Shown in pieces: positions 31,691-42,895 of a DNA stretch of 64,000 nt; positions within the stretch are counted from its first letter, which is position 1, and each line of letters opens with the position of its first letter. Below the pieces are notes generated by a model. The model was not told the origin of the DNA. It saw only the letters and a program-made list of their open reading frames with translations, and searched no databases. This DNA is from Canna indica (Eukaryota; Streptophyta; Magnoliopsida; Zingiberales; Cannaceae): contig CP136895.1 of the NCBI GenBank assembly GCA_034359265.1, positions 48,502,001 to 48,566,000 on the forward strand. Direction: 5' to 3'. The translations under genes and the position numbers were made by a program.

Positions 31691-33290
31691 GTAGAAAGTC
31701 TATGGGCAGCCTATCCCATTTGGCAGTCGGGAGAAGGCCGTTAGTGCGAGACTTGGCACTATGCTTGGATGGGGGAGCAGTGTTAGCGGTGTCAGCGTCG
31801 GGTGCCGTAGTGGCGCATCTGCGGGTACAATCCACACTGGTGGATATGTTGCGTGCCGCGTAAGGAGAGGACGCCTTTTGTGCACTGACGAAGGACTCAG
31901 TGCAGAGAGGCGATGTAGAGAATGGATTCAGGTTGGACTCAGAGGATGTTCAGAGACCGAATCGTGGTGCCTGATATGACAGAGATGCACAGGCAAGTCC
32001 TAGAGCTAGGTCATCGCTCTACTTATACGATGCATCTGGGAGCCACCAAAATGTACAGAGATTTAAGGCAACATTATTGGTGGAAGGGCAAGAAAAGTGA
32101 GGTTGCGGAATTCGTATCCAAGTGTTTGGTTTGCCAACAGATAAAGACCCAACACCTGAAGCCCACAGGGCTGTTGCAAAACCTAGAGGTTCCCGAGTGG
32201 AAGTGGGAGAAGATCACCATGGATCTAGTGACAGGGTTGCCTAAGTCAAAAGGCGGTTTTGATTCTACCTGGGTGGTGGTCGACAGATTGACAAAGACCG
32301 CCCATTTCAATCCCGTCAAGACAACCTTTTCTGCGGAGCAGTATGGCAGACTATTCTTGGACAGGATTGTGGCACCCATATTCATAGCCCGGTTTTGGCA
32401 ATCCTTCTAGGAAGCCTTGGGTACCCAGGTGCGCTTCATCACAGCTTTCCATCCGCAGACGGACAAACAGTCAGAGAGGACCATCCAAACCTTGGAAGAC
32501 ATGCTGAGGGCGTGCGTCCTGGATATGGCCGGTGGGTGGGAGAAACACCTACCATTGATCAAGTTCGCCTACAACAATAGCTATCACAGTATCATTGCCA
32601 TGGCTCCTTTCGAGGCCTTGTATGGGCGGCGGTGTAGGTCTCCTGTGGGCTAGTTTGAGGTCGGAGAATCACTCATGGTGGATCCTGATCTAGTTGAGTA
32701 AGCGGTAGATAAGGTGAAAACTATAAAGGAAAGATTGCTGGCGACCCAGAGTCATAAACAAATGTATGCCGGAGTTGTCAGAAAATGTATGCCGATAAGA
32801 AGGCCAGAGAGTTAGAATTCGCTGAGGGCGACTTGGTGTTCCTGAAGGTTTTCCTCATGAAAGGGGTCATCCAGTTTGGGAGGAAGGGGAAGTTGAGCCC
32901 TAGGTTCATTGGGTCTTTCCCTATTCTCAAGCGAAGAGACGCGGTGGCTTACGAATTGGCTTTGCCTCCTAGCCTGAGCAGAGTTCACCCAGTTTTTCAT
33001 ATATCCATGCTCAAGCGTTATGTAAGAGACGATTTGCATGTGATCGAGCCCTATTCTATCGAAGTGGATTCAACTGTCTCATTCGAGGAAAGGCCGGTGG
33101 AGATCCTCGATGGCCAAATTAGAAAGCTGAGGTCCAAAGAAATCCCCCTGGTGAAAGTTAGATGGGAGCACCACTCCGGGCAAGATGCCACTTGGGAGGT
33201 AGAGCGAGACATGAGAGAGCGCTACCCTTCCTTGTTTGAAGACCCAATAAGTCCTAGCAATCCAATTAAATTCGAGGACGAATTTCCCTT
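31691..33290 (+). pseudogene. RT-A integrase with chromodomain-like tail
   Basis: It would insert cDNA into the genome. Seen: the zinc-binding HHCC region (GHRSTYTMHLGATKMYRDLR, CLVCQQIK), the first catalytic Asp in ITMDLVTGLPKSKGGFD, then [20 protein letters not shown] with the Glu, and the GPY/F-type end (KLSPRFIGSFPIL, YELALPPSLSRVHPVFHISM). It closes with a chromodomain-like SKEIPLVKVRWEHHSGQDAT, WEVE. A 13-codon in-frame deletion near 32368 removes the block with the second catalytic Asp. Stops at 32408, 32652 and 32698 and a small insertion near 32770 add to the damage. Confidence 0.9.
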
Positions 33291-33303
33291 AAGGGAGAAA
33301 GGT

Positions 33304-35752
33304 TGTAAGACCCGAAAAATTTCCTAATATAAAAATCTATTTTTGGTGCAGCGCACCGGAACAGGAGTTAGTCGAGTCGAGCTGCGGAGTCACCTCGAGT
33401 AGAAGGTATAACTTGGCTTATGAAGTTTAAATTGGTTAGATAGATATTCCCTTATTAAGCATTAGATGTCCTTTTTGAGTCGAGTTCAAATCGTGTATGC
33501 GGATCGAATCGGGGCCCGAATCGGACTTGGATCGAGTCGAGTAGAGGCTAAGTCAGGGGATAAAACCCCTCATCTTGAGCTGCACGCCGCCAGAGCAAGA
33601 GAGGGAGGAGGGGAGATCTTGGGTCGGCGCCGGGAACTGTGTCGCCGTCGGAAGGATCAAGGTCATCAACGTCCACCCTTTCTTCTTCCTTGATCAAGGT
33701 GAGTAGTTACATTCCATTGATTTGGGGGAGGCGGGTAGCCAAACCCCTAGGACTTTTAGGTGTCGAGTTTCTCGCGAGTTTTTCGTCGATTCATGGTACC
33801 TTGACCTTCTTAGCGCTGTTATAATTATTGTTGTATCGGATCTCCGCAGTTTTTGTCAAATTGTTGATATTTTAGGGGCTGTCGAGTTAAGGAAAAAGGG
33901 GAAAGGTCATGCTGAAATTTTCCCCAATTCCCTTGACAGATGTAAACCCCCTTTGAACAATATTAAACCCATATCGAGTGGATTCATGATTTACTTACTG
34001 AAAGTGACGATTGGAACTCATCCTATAAAGCCTAGAAGGCTTGGCCAAGCAAAGGGAAAACTCCATGTCCATGGGTTGGCCTAGCAAGGGGTTGCGGCTT
34101 GATTAAGGTGTTAATTAGGATAGATCGAAAACAAGATATTAGGATTGGGGTTGGTCCTTCCCTCTTGTTCCTATCCTTGGAGGCTCGGCCGAGCAAGGCA
34201 TGCTTTGTACAAGTCTTGGCCGAGCAAGGATTGGGGGAGATGGTGATCTCTAGAAGATAAACTTCATGGTTAGGAATACTCAAAACAATAGGGCATGACA
34301 AGTTGCCTAGATTGACAATTAGAACCAAGATGACATTTAGGTAAGATCTAACTAAGGAAGGCTTCTATGTTGATGCATGTAATTAGTAGAATGGTAGGAT
34401 AGTAACCATCCTTAGACCTTTCCTCATTAAATTCTGAAATGTGGTGATACTTTTACCATGTTAGATAATTTATTTCCTTGTTGAATTTATGGTTTAATGC
34501 AGAATTTAAATTCTTTATCATTGAATCATGTAGCTATACATAGTAGGTGTTGTGAAGAAATTTCATTATAGTTTATATACTGTCCGGTATTGTTTATGGG
34601 TGTATTTCCAAGTCTATAACATGTAGTTTACATTAGCAAAAGGTAGCATATGACGCTAGATGATTTACATGAAATTCTAAAGTGTGTGTTAGATATGGAA
34701 ACTCAAATGTAGACGAGTTAGGCCTCACACCTAAGAAACATTTTGCGAACAATAATGTGCGCATGATACAGCCGAAATTAAAAGGCTGAGAACGGGCGGA
34801 CGCCCGGGACTTTAAATAAGGAAGCTTTAGGACACCATGTTTGTGTGATGCGATTGTGGTGGTCTGCCGAGAAGCATGGGTAGTCGGAATGACTAATGTT
34901 TGACTTGGCCAGTGATTAGACCTTGAGATTGCACCAGCGGGCCCGCTAGGTGTCAGACCCCAGTTGGGTGGGACTAGATATCCCTACCCCAGTCAGTGTC
35001 CGGAGACTAGTAGACCATCCTAGTCGATGACCCGGAGTTTGCTTTGATTCACTTATGTGCTATGTGGCCCGAACGACCAGTATGTTACTATCTGTATGTG
35101 GTTGGGCTGGTTATAGCCAAATCACTAGACCATGAGTAGGCCCTAGGGGCCGGGTGCCATGTGGCGTAGTTAGGCTATTATGGCTACTTACATGAATGTA
35201 TGGCCTATACAGGACGACCCTGGGGTCGGTTGTCATAATAGAAGCAACTTATATCCCTAACTTTATATTTTGCACATACATATATATATATATATATATA
35301 TGATTATTGGGAATTTATGTGGTGGTTTGAAAGAACCGCTCACCGAGTCCCATATGGACTCACGGTTTATTTCCTTATTTTGTAGAGTCCGATCAATGAG
35401 ATGAGTCTTGGAGTCATGGTGCAGCTGGAGGGCAGGCGGTGGCGTAGATCTTGTAGCAGCGTCCACTAGTCATAGTCTAGAGGTATAGGGTAGTTGTTTC
35501 TTTTAATACACTGAGATTGTCTATTCGAAAATATATACTTGCTTTTAAACTCTAGTTGTTTCATATGGTGATTGATGTTTCAGAACTTTTCATGTTTTAA
35601 AGCAAAATTGTGAACCTTCTTTAAAGATTTGAAAAAAGTTGCACCGTTGTTTTCATTATGTGTTTTAGTTTCTGTTAGTTAGTGTATGTAGTAGGCTTCA
35701 GGGTAGGACATAGACCCTGGCCGGTCACACGACCCTAAGTTGGGTTGTGATA
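33304..35752 (+). repeat. RT-A 3' LTR
   Basis: 2.45 kb, preceded by the polypurine tract AAGGGAGAAAGG. It starts TGTAAGACC and ends GTTGTGATA. An (AT)n run lies at 35278-35301 and the GAAGAACCGCTCAC-type segment shared with RT-B LTRs is near 35330. The last ~170 bp match 1-196. Confidence 0.9.
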
Positions 35753-35757
35753 GTTGT

Positions 35758-36799
35758 GGGGTAGCTGTTGTGATAATGGATATATTCTATGTAATTGAAA
35801 CTGAGAGTGAGATAAATTGAATTATATTCTGTTTGAATTCAATATTTTTTTGTGTTTGAATAATATTCTATGTGGATAAAATAATACACAATTTCTGTAC
35901 ATATTTTCAATTTCAATATATTCTTTGTACTTAAACAGAGTTCAAAGTGGATAATGTATGCCAAATATAAAAAATTGATACTAAAATAAGTTCTCAAAAA
36001 CCACACATCCGGGGTCAATTTTATTTGAACATTCTGTATCAAATGATGATAATCATTCCTTAGTGTATAACCAAAAAAGATAGCACATGTACACATAATT
36101 ACATATATGCAAATTTTGGATATTTGTCTCGAAATATATGGAGCCACCCGATACTCAACTTCATTGCTATCTATCAAATATATTTTTTGAACTCAACATA
36201 TTTATGACATATCTTATACTCAATTTATTTATGACTTACCCTATATACTCAACATGTTTATGAGTTACCCTATATACGTATCATTTATTATTTTGGTCAT
36301 TAATAAATAATTTTGATAATTTTTTTAACTTCACGTATTTTTTTTAAAATAATAGTATTTATTAAAGTATTTGTTAAAAATTGTATTAATATAATAGTTA
36401 ATAATAATTAGTTAATAATATTAAAATAAAATTATTGTTGTTTATTAGTTAAAATATGTTTAAGTCAAATAGTTGTAATAAATACGGTTAGTAGTACTTA
36501 ATAAGAATTAATTTAATAATGTTCATAAATAAAATAACATAAATTTTAAAATTGAAATTGAGTCTATTTTTTATAAACAAATATAGTTTCAGTTTTCGTC
36601 CAGAAAATAGCCATTGAAATCAACACAAAATAAACAAGTTTTCGCACATTTCATTTCGCGAAACATGAAATTTCAACATGCCAAACAAACACGTTTTCGC
36701 CAAACAAAAAAATCGAAAGCAAAATTTTGAAATTTGAAAATCTGTTTGGGTTTTCGCAAAATGAAAAGTCAAAAAATATTTTCGCAAACAAACACGCCC
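35758..36799 (+). mobile_element. PIF/Harbinger element, 3' terminal part
   Basis: It ends in CAAACAAACACGCCC followed by TAA (36800-36802). Read inward this is GGGCGTGTTTGTTTG, the typical end of Harbinger/Tourist elements with a TAA target. The final ~150 bp repeat TTTCGCAAA and AAACAAACACG words in both orientations. The rest is AT-rich, with no gene. I did not find the matching 5' terminus upstream of 26871. Confidence 0.75.
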
Positions 36800-36802
36800 T
36801 AA

Positions 36803-37001
36803 AAGATTGGATATTGAAAGCTTGAAAGACTTAAATAGTGGAAAGAAGGCTAGATAGCGTGAAATTTTAGATTGGGACTTTGAACTTAAAGATCAAGACT
36901 CACGAACGTCAAGGATTTACTTATTGAAGCATTTGAGGTCTAAGAGTTACTCAATTAGAATTTTTTTAAGTTAATTCGAGAGTTTTCAGTAGTCAAGGTG
37001 G
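36803..37001. other. Short non-coding stretch between Harbinger and RT-C
   Basis: No gene or repeat recognised. It ends at the GGTCC target of RT-C. The matching flank resumes at 51543. Confidence 0.5.
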
Positions 37002-37006
37002 GGTCC

Positions 37007-37308
37007 TGATGTAACAAATACATATTCCAGTTAAGGTATCGATGAAGAAGAAGGGTTCATGCCAATTCCAGAATCAAACTCTTTATTTCATTCGATCGAG
37101 AAATCGATCTCAGCTATGTGAATCTGGTTTAACAAAATAGCAGAAGTAAAACTTACAATTCAAAATTACACAGGGAATATTTATATCCCCCCAGGACACG
37201 TGTTAGCAGCAGATAGAAAATAGTGACATTTAAATTTAACCGTTGGATGCGACAGGTGCCAGCTCCACATTTAAACATTTACTTAAACACCTGTAGCTCT
37301 TCACAAAG
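37007..37308 (-). repeat. RT-C 3' LTR, distal part (continues at 46986-47062)
   Basis: It aligns throughout with 51154-51470, sharing ATCAAACTCTTTATTTCATT, CGATCGAGAAATCGATCTCA and CCACATTTAAACATTTACTT. It is broken at the CAAAG target of RT-B. CGATCGAGAAATCGATCTCA contains an imperfect palindrome. Confidence 0.9.
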
Positions 37309-39678
37309 TGTAATACCCATGGTTTCCTAATATAAAAATTTAATTGGTGCAGCCCATCGGATCGGAAACTAGTCGGGCTAAGTCGCGAGATCGCCGCGAG
37401 TAGCAAGTATAATTTAAATTTTAGACCCATTGTTGACGTTTGTGGAATGTACATGTTGGTTGACTCAAGTTGGAATGAGATTGGGTTCGCGGATCGAGTC
37501 TGGGCTCAATTCGGGTTAGGTGGAGTCGAATGAGGGGGTTTAAGTGAAGAGGGGTATTATTGTAAAAAAAAAAGGTAGAACAAACCCCTCACCCCAAGCT
37601 GCCGTGAGGCTCAAGGCAAGTTGAGCCGCATGCAGCCCGAGAGAGGAGGGGAGGAGAAGATAACGTTTGGGGCGGCGCCGAATCTGCGTCGTCGTCGGAG
37701 GCATCGAGATCATCTTCATCACATCCATCATCTTCTTGTGATCGAGGTGAGTGGTCGGGTTTGTCAAAAAGGGGAGGCGGGTGGCCGAACCTTGGAAGTT
37801 TTCATGGATCGAGATTTTACGTGATGATTCTTGCCAATCATTGTAGTTCTTGTATTTAGAGATCAGATGACTCGTCTCATTGTGCTTTATGTGTTTCATT
37901 GAATGATGATTTTTGAGATCTAGAGGTTGGTCGAATAGAGGAAAAAGGGGAAAGGTCATGCCGAATTTTTCCCAATTTCCACGAGCGGCTTAAAACCCTT
38001 AAATTGTCTTCTTTTAGTTAAAGAATATATTATTGCATCGATATGTAGGAATGATAGTCGAGAGCATGCCCTTCCACCCTCTAGAAGGCTTGGCTGAGCA
38101 AGGGATTACCCTGCTCAAGATCCGACCGAGCAAGGAAGAGGATGATACGAAAAGATCAATCAATTTCTTTATGCTAGATTTCATGTTCGATAACTTGGAC
38201 TTAGATCCTTGCACTTGCCGAGTCATTCATGGTCATCTTAGGTGATTTGAAATATTAGGAAAGATCACACTATAAGGTTGCATATTGGTAGAGAAATTCA
38301 TGAGGTCATATAATTCATCAATTTTCCTTTACCGCACTATTGATGCTTGTTTGAGATTTCCATGCTAGTACATTATTACCTTGCTGAAATTTCTCTATAA
38401 ATGCAGAATTTAATTGCTTTAAATGTTGCTATCACGTGGAGTTTTATGCTATTAGTTGTAGAATAAAGTCAATATAATTAGTATGCTATGATACACCTGT
38501 ATTTGAACATATTGTGCTCGTGACATGTAGTTCACTCTTATGGAATGTGGCTAAGGATGCTAGATGAATGTAATAACACCACCGGGTGTTTAGTTTTCCA
38601 AAAAACTTGGATGTGGACGAGCTAGGTGTCACACCTAGGGAATAATCAACGGGCACTGGTTTGCGGTTGATGGGGCCCAGAATGAGGGGGGGATGGGTAT
38701 GGGTGAAGGCCCGAGGGTTAAATAGGAAAACTTTAGAGCACTTTGCTTGTGTATTGTGATTGAGATGGTCTACTGATGAGTGTTATTAACCGTACGGCTA
38801 CCACACGATTCAGCGGTGATTAGGGTCTTGAGATTGCACCAGCGGGCCCGCTAGCTGTTAGACCCGGGTGGCGGAGGGTCTTGAGATTTCGTTAGTGGGC
38901 CACGCTAACGGTAGACCCGAGTTGGGTGGAACTAGCTATCCCTAACCTGTAAGGATCCTGAGGCTAGTGGCCATCCTAGTCGATGGATCCGTGATTTGAT
39001 TGTTAATATATTATATGCCTCATTAGGCTGGTTCGAGGAGGCCGGTCTGGCCTGGTTTTGATAGAGAGGGAAAGCCCAGTATGGCCGAACCCCCTCACAT
39101 ATGAATATGTCTATAGTGGCCGATTGACATGGACTTTGGTAAGGGCCAATGAGGCCGGTTCAATTACTTAGATGACTTAACAAATTGGTTAGCATAAATT
39201 CCTTAACTCTATCATACTGCTATATATGTTACCTTACCGGGGATTTAAGTGGGGGTACGGAAGAACCGCTCACTGAGTTCCTCGTGAACTCACGATTTGT
39301 TATTTTCTTTTTGCAGAGCCCGACCAGTGAGGTATGGCCTGGTGGCAAGGTGCAGTTGGAGGGCTGGTGGCGGCACAGGTCTCGTAGCAGGCGTCCATGT
39401 AGTCGTAGTCATGTCGTTTGAGTTGTTGGTCATGCACTGAGTGGTCTTTGTAAAACATTTACTGCTTTCAAACTTGAAATGTTTCCTTGAAAAGTTGAGT
39501 TGCTTTCTTTAAACTTAAAACTGTTTTGACTTTAATAAAGTTTGGTCGCCGTTTTATTTCATGACTCTCTTGTTGGTTCAGTGTTGTTTCTGTATATGAT
39601 TGGTCAGTCCATGTGGTAGGCTTCGGGGTACTGATACGTACCCTGGCCGATCACGCGACCCTGAGTTGAGGCGTGACA
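37309..39678 (+). repeat. RT-B 5' LTR
   Basis: It starts TGTAATACCC and ends GGCGTGACA. It shares near-identity in long words with the 3' LTR, for example ATTGGTGCAGCCCATCGGAT and GTGATCGAGGTGAGTGGTCG. The motif GGCTTCGGGGTA and the end GACCCTGAGTTGAGGCGTGA tie it to the RT-A LTR family. Confidence 0.95.
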
Positions 39679-39681
39679 AAG

Positions 39682-39694
39682 TTGGTATCAGAGC
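39682..39694 (+). other. RT-B primer-binding site
   Basis: TTGGTATCAGAGC begins three bases after the LTR and is the standard plant initiator tRNA-Met site. Confidence 0.9.
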
Positions 39695-39886
39695 TTTTGG
39701 TGAGCTCTTGACTACGACTAGGAATTGGGTACCGAATGAGGCATATGCTATCATATCTACATACAGTATATTTATGCTACGAGATCTGGCAACCTCGACT
39801 GCACTCAGCGCACCATGTGGTTAGTAATTTAAATTATAGTTGAATGAGTTGTTTAATATTAATGGTAAAACTATTTTTATGTTAGT

Positions 39887-41045
39887 GTGATGGAGACCTG
39901 TAATGTTGCTCTAAGTGGTAGCAGCAGCAATTCCACTGAATGCCGGGGCCGAGGCCGGCGACGGGGCCGAGGTCGGGGCCGTGGGAGAGAACAGGCAGAG
40001 GACGAGGGGCAAGATTTTGCAATTGTTCAGCTGCAAGCTCAGGTAGCTCAGTTGACAAAGGCGCTCCACAGGGAGAAGGAGTTAAGGCAGCAGATGTAGC
40101 AGCAACAGCAGCTGCAGTCGGTACCGGTGATACTCGTGGTACCATAGGTGATGGAGCTAGAAATGCTAATTGTCAGGGTTCCAGGGGCCCGCACCTATGC
40201 AGACTTTGTTAAACTCCGGCCGCCGATGTTCACCGGGACAAATATGCAGGTAGAGGTCACCGAATTTCTGGGTGACTGCTACGAGCTGTGTCTGGAGCTT
40301 GGGTGTTTGTCTGAGGCAGCGGCTCGTATGGTAAGCCTACAGCTCAGGGGACTGGCCAAGAACTGGCTACACACGTGTAGGGACCGCAGGGCAATAGATG
40401 CACCACCCCCTATGTGGGAAGAGTTCAGGGCGACCATAGTGGAGCAGTACTTACCACTGAGTGTCCGCGATAAGCGGGCAAGGGACTTTGAGATGCTACG
40501 TCAGATGGGTGGTATGACCGTGTCACACTACGAGATGGAGTTCACTAGGCTTTCTAAGTACCACCCAACCCTAGTGGCTACTGAGATCGCCAGGGTCAAG
40601 AGGTTCGTTGGGGGGTTGAGACCACAGATTAGCAGGCTCATCCATTATACTGAGGACACCACATTTGCTCGGGTAGTGGATGAGGCACTCAAGAAGGAAG
40701 CATTGGTGCTGTTAGAGAAATTTGACAGACCCGCAAAGAAGAAGTTCTGCCCTCAAGGATCTGGAGGTTGGCCGTGGCATTTAGAGGGGACTGTAACCGC
40801 CACAGAGCACCAGCAGAGTCATGGGCACAGTAGTAATTGGGGACGTGGAGGCCCATGGTCAGGGTACGGTGAGACAGGCAAAGATAGGGGGTGCCACTCA
40901 GAAGACAAACATGCTGCAGTGTGGTCCCTGTCACAAGAAACACTGGGGGGCTTGCTACGGCCGCACAAATGCATGCTTCAGATGTGGGCAAGTTGGACAA
41001 TTTAGGAAAGATTGTCCGGACATAGGGGCTTGCTACGCCATGAAC
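39887..41045 (+). pseudogene. RT-B Gag
   Basis: Capsid and nucleocapsid precursor. The first 70 codons are Ser/Arg/Gly-rich (a GRGRRRGRGRGRGRE stretch) with a short coiled coil, then two in-frame TAG codons at about 40098 and 40146. The capsid-type core follows: FVKLRPPMFTG, VTEFLGDCYELCLELGC, AARMVSLQLRGLAKNWLHTC, PPMWEEFRATIVEQYLP, YEMEFTRLSKYHP, VKRFVGGLRPQI. A frame change lies between ~40740 and ~40920. The other frame then carries the zinc knuckle CFRCGQVGQFRKDC, in which the usual His is Gln. Confidence 0.9.
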
Positions 41046-41084
41046 CGTGATGGGGTAGAGGCATCTAAGGCGGTGGTAATAGGT

Positions 41085-41528
41085 ACTATTTTAGTCAGTT
41101 CATCTGCTGCTTATATTCTGTTTGATCCGGGCGCCACACACTTGTTCGTATCTGCCAAATTTGCTGCTAGATTACCTATGGCACCTTCTTTGCTTGATGT
41201 GTCGTATGTCGTGTCTACGCCTACGGGCGATATACTAATAGCCAAAACAATTTTTTGCCACTGCGAGGTGCTCATATGCCATGTATTAAGGGCAGAGTTG
41301 ACACTTCTACCAATGCTTGAATTAGATGTCATACTCGGCATGGATTGGCTAGCGGATCACTTTGCGTTAGTGGATTGTAGGGCTAAGACTGTTATTTTCA
41401 GTAAGCTCGAGTTGCCGCAGTTTATCTTCCAAGGAGATGGAAGGAGTGAGCCTATGGGAGTCATTTTAGCCCTGAAGGCTCGTAAGTTACTCATGGGCGG
41501 TTGTCAGTTCTTCTTGGCCTTCGTATAA
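41085..41528 (+). pseudogene. RT-B retropepsin-like protease
   Basis: Aspartic protease for polyprotein processing. Motifs: YILFDPGATHLFVSAKFAAR (active site DPG), VVSTPTGDILI, LTLLPMLELDVILGMDWLAD, VDCRAKTVIF. It shares one open frame with the end of Gag and stops at 41526 shortly after GGCQFF. The sequence then continues in broken form to the reverse transcriptase (EFPGIFPEE). DPG instead of D-S/T-G is shared with RT-A. Confidence 0.85.
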
Positions 41529-41639
41529 TTGGCCGAGGAGAATAGCAACCCGATCGAAGAAACACTGGTGGTTCGCGAGTTCCCTGGCATTTTTCCCGAA
41601 GAGCGACCCGGTCTATCGCCATGAAGGGAAATAGAATTA

Positions 41640-42466
41640 TGCATTGATTTACAGCCTGGGGTGAAGCCCAATCTCCATCCCACCCTATAGGATGGGGTTG
41701 GTCAAACTCAGGGAGTTAAAAATGCAGTTGCAAGTGTTACTGGACTTGGGCTTCATCCGGCCGAGTGTGTCACCGTGGGGTGCTTCGGTGCTCTTCGTGA
41801 AGAAGAAAGATGGGTCCATGCGCATTTGTATCGACTATAGGCAGCTTAACAACGTGACGATCAAGAATCATTACCCACTGCCAAGGATAGATGACCTGTT
41901 CGACCAACTACAGGGGGCACATTGGTTTTCGAAGATCGATTTGAGGTCTAGATACCATCACTTGAGGATCCGGGACTGCGATGTGCCTAAGATTGCCTTC
42001 AGGACTCGCTATGACCACTTCGAGTTCCTAGTGATGTCCTTTGGTCTAACCAATGCACCTGCGACCTTTATGGATCTGATGAACCAGGTGTTCAATGAGT
42101 ACCTGGACAGTTTTATGATTGTCTTCATCGATAACATCTTGGTATACTCCAAGAGCAACGAGGAGCACTACAAGCATTTGAGGATGGTCCTAGAAACCCT
42201 CAGAGAGCACCGGTTGTTCGCCAAATTCTCCAAGTGTGAATTCTGGTTGGAAAGTGTAGGGTTCCTGGGCCATGTAGTGTCCAAGGAGGGGATAAGGGTG
42301 GATCCCGCAAAGGTGGAGGTTGTGCAGAACTGGAGGCGGCCAACCAACATGACTGAGATCCGCAGTTTCCTTGGGTTGGCCAGGTATTACCGAAAGTTTG
42401 TAGAAAACTTCTCCAGGATTGCAGCCCCTTTGACTCGGCTGAGTCAGAAAAAGGTCAAATTTCTAT
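41640..42466 (+). pseudogene. RT-B reverse transcriptase
   Basis: Motifs in order: [77 protein letters not shown], the catalytic box as [50 protein letters not shown]. The second Asp of the catalytic FIDD pair is Asn, which would abolish metal binding. The 258-codon frame is otherwise open. A TGA at 42466 ends it in the linker to RNase H, and the upstream link to the protease has stops near 41623 and 41689. Confidence 0.95.
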
Positions 42467-42895
42467 GAGATGACAAGTGCGAGGCGAACTTTCAGAAGCT
42501 CAAAGAGTGCTTGACGTTAGCACCCGTATTGGCCGTACCTTCAAGCTCAGGAGGATTCGTGGTCTACTGTGATGCCTCTCGGGTTGGCCTCGGCTGTGTT
42601 CTGATGAAGTTTGGCAGAGTCATAGCCTATGCGTCCCGCCAGCTAAAGGTTCATGAGAAGAACTACCTAATGCATGACCTAGAGCTGGCAGTAGTGGTTT
42701 TTGCACTGAAGCTCTAGCACCACTACCTGTACAAGGAGGCATGTGAGATCTATATTGATCACAAGAGCCTCCAGTACTTGCTTACCGAAAAGAAGCATAG
42801 GAGGGGGTTGGAGCTCCTAAAGGACTATGACTACTCTATTATGTATCACCTGGGGAAAGCCAATGTAGTGGCGGATGCTCTGAGCAGAAAGTCCC
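42467..42895 (+). pseudogene. RT-B RNase H
   Basis: [20 protein letters not shown] (Asp), [20 protein letters not shown] (Glu), a TAG at 42715 in place of a Trp codon, then [15 protein letters not shown] (Asp), [20 protein letters not shown] and VADALSRKS. All family landmarks except the lost Trp are present. Confidence 0.9.

Larger units (their letters stand above)
29346..35752 (+). mobile_element. RT-A: Tekay-type Ty3/gypsy retrotransposon with a large internal deletion
   Basis: A perfect GTTGT duplication borders it (29341-29345 and 35753-35757). Order: truncated 5' LTR, protease, reverse transcriptase, RNase H, integrase with a C-terminal chromodomain-like tail, 3' LTR. The domain order (integrase last) makes it Ty3/gypsy. 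The long LTRs and the chromodomain-like end place it in the Del/Tekay chromoviruses. The 3' end of the 5' LTR, the primer site, all of gag and the start of the protease are absent. It lies inside a Harbinger element. Its 3' terminus is TA in place of CA. Confidence 0.9.

Noticed and set aside
35275..35301. (AT)n run as a promoter signal
   Set aside because: Simple AT microsatellite in the RT-A LTR, far from the expected TATA position and absent from the related LTR of RT-B.
37540..37959. Minus-strand frame of 139 codons, repeated at 44768-45169
   Set aside because: It is the antisense of the RT-B LTRs, which is why it occurs twice. No domain recognised.
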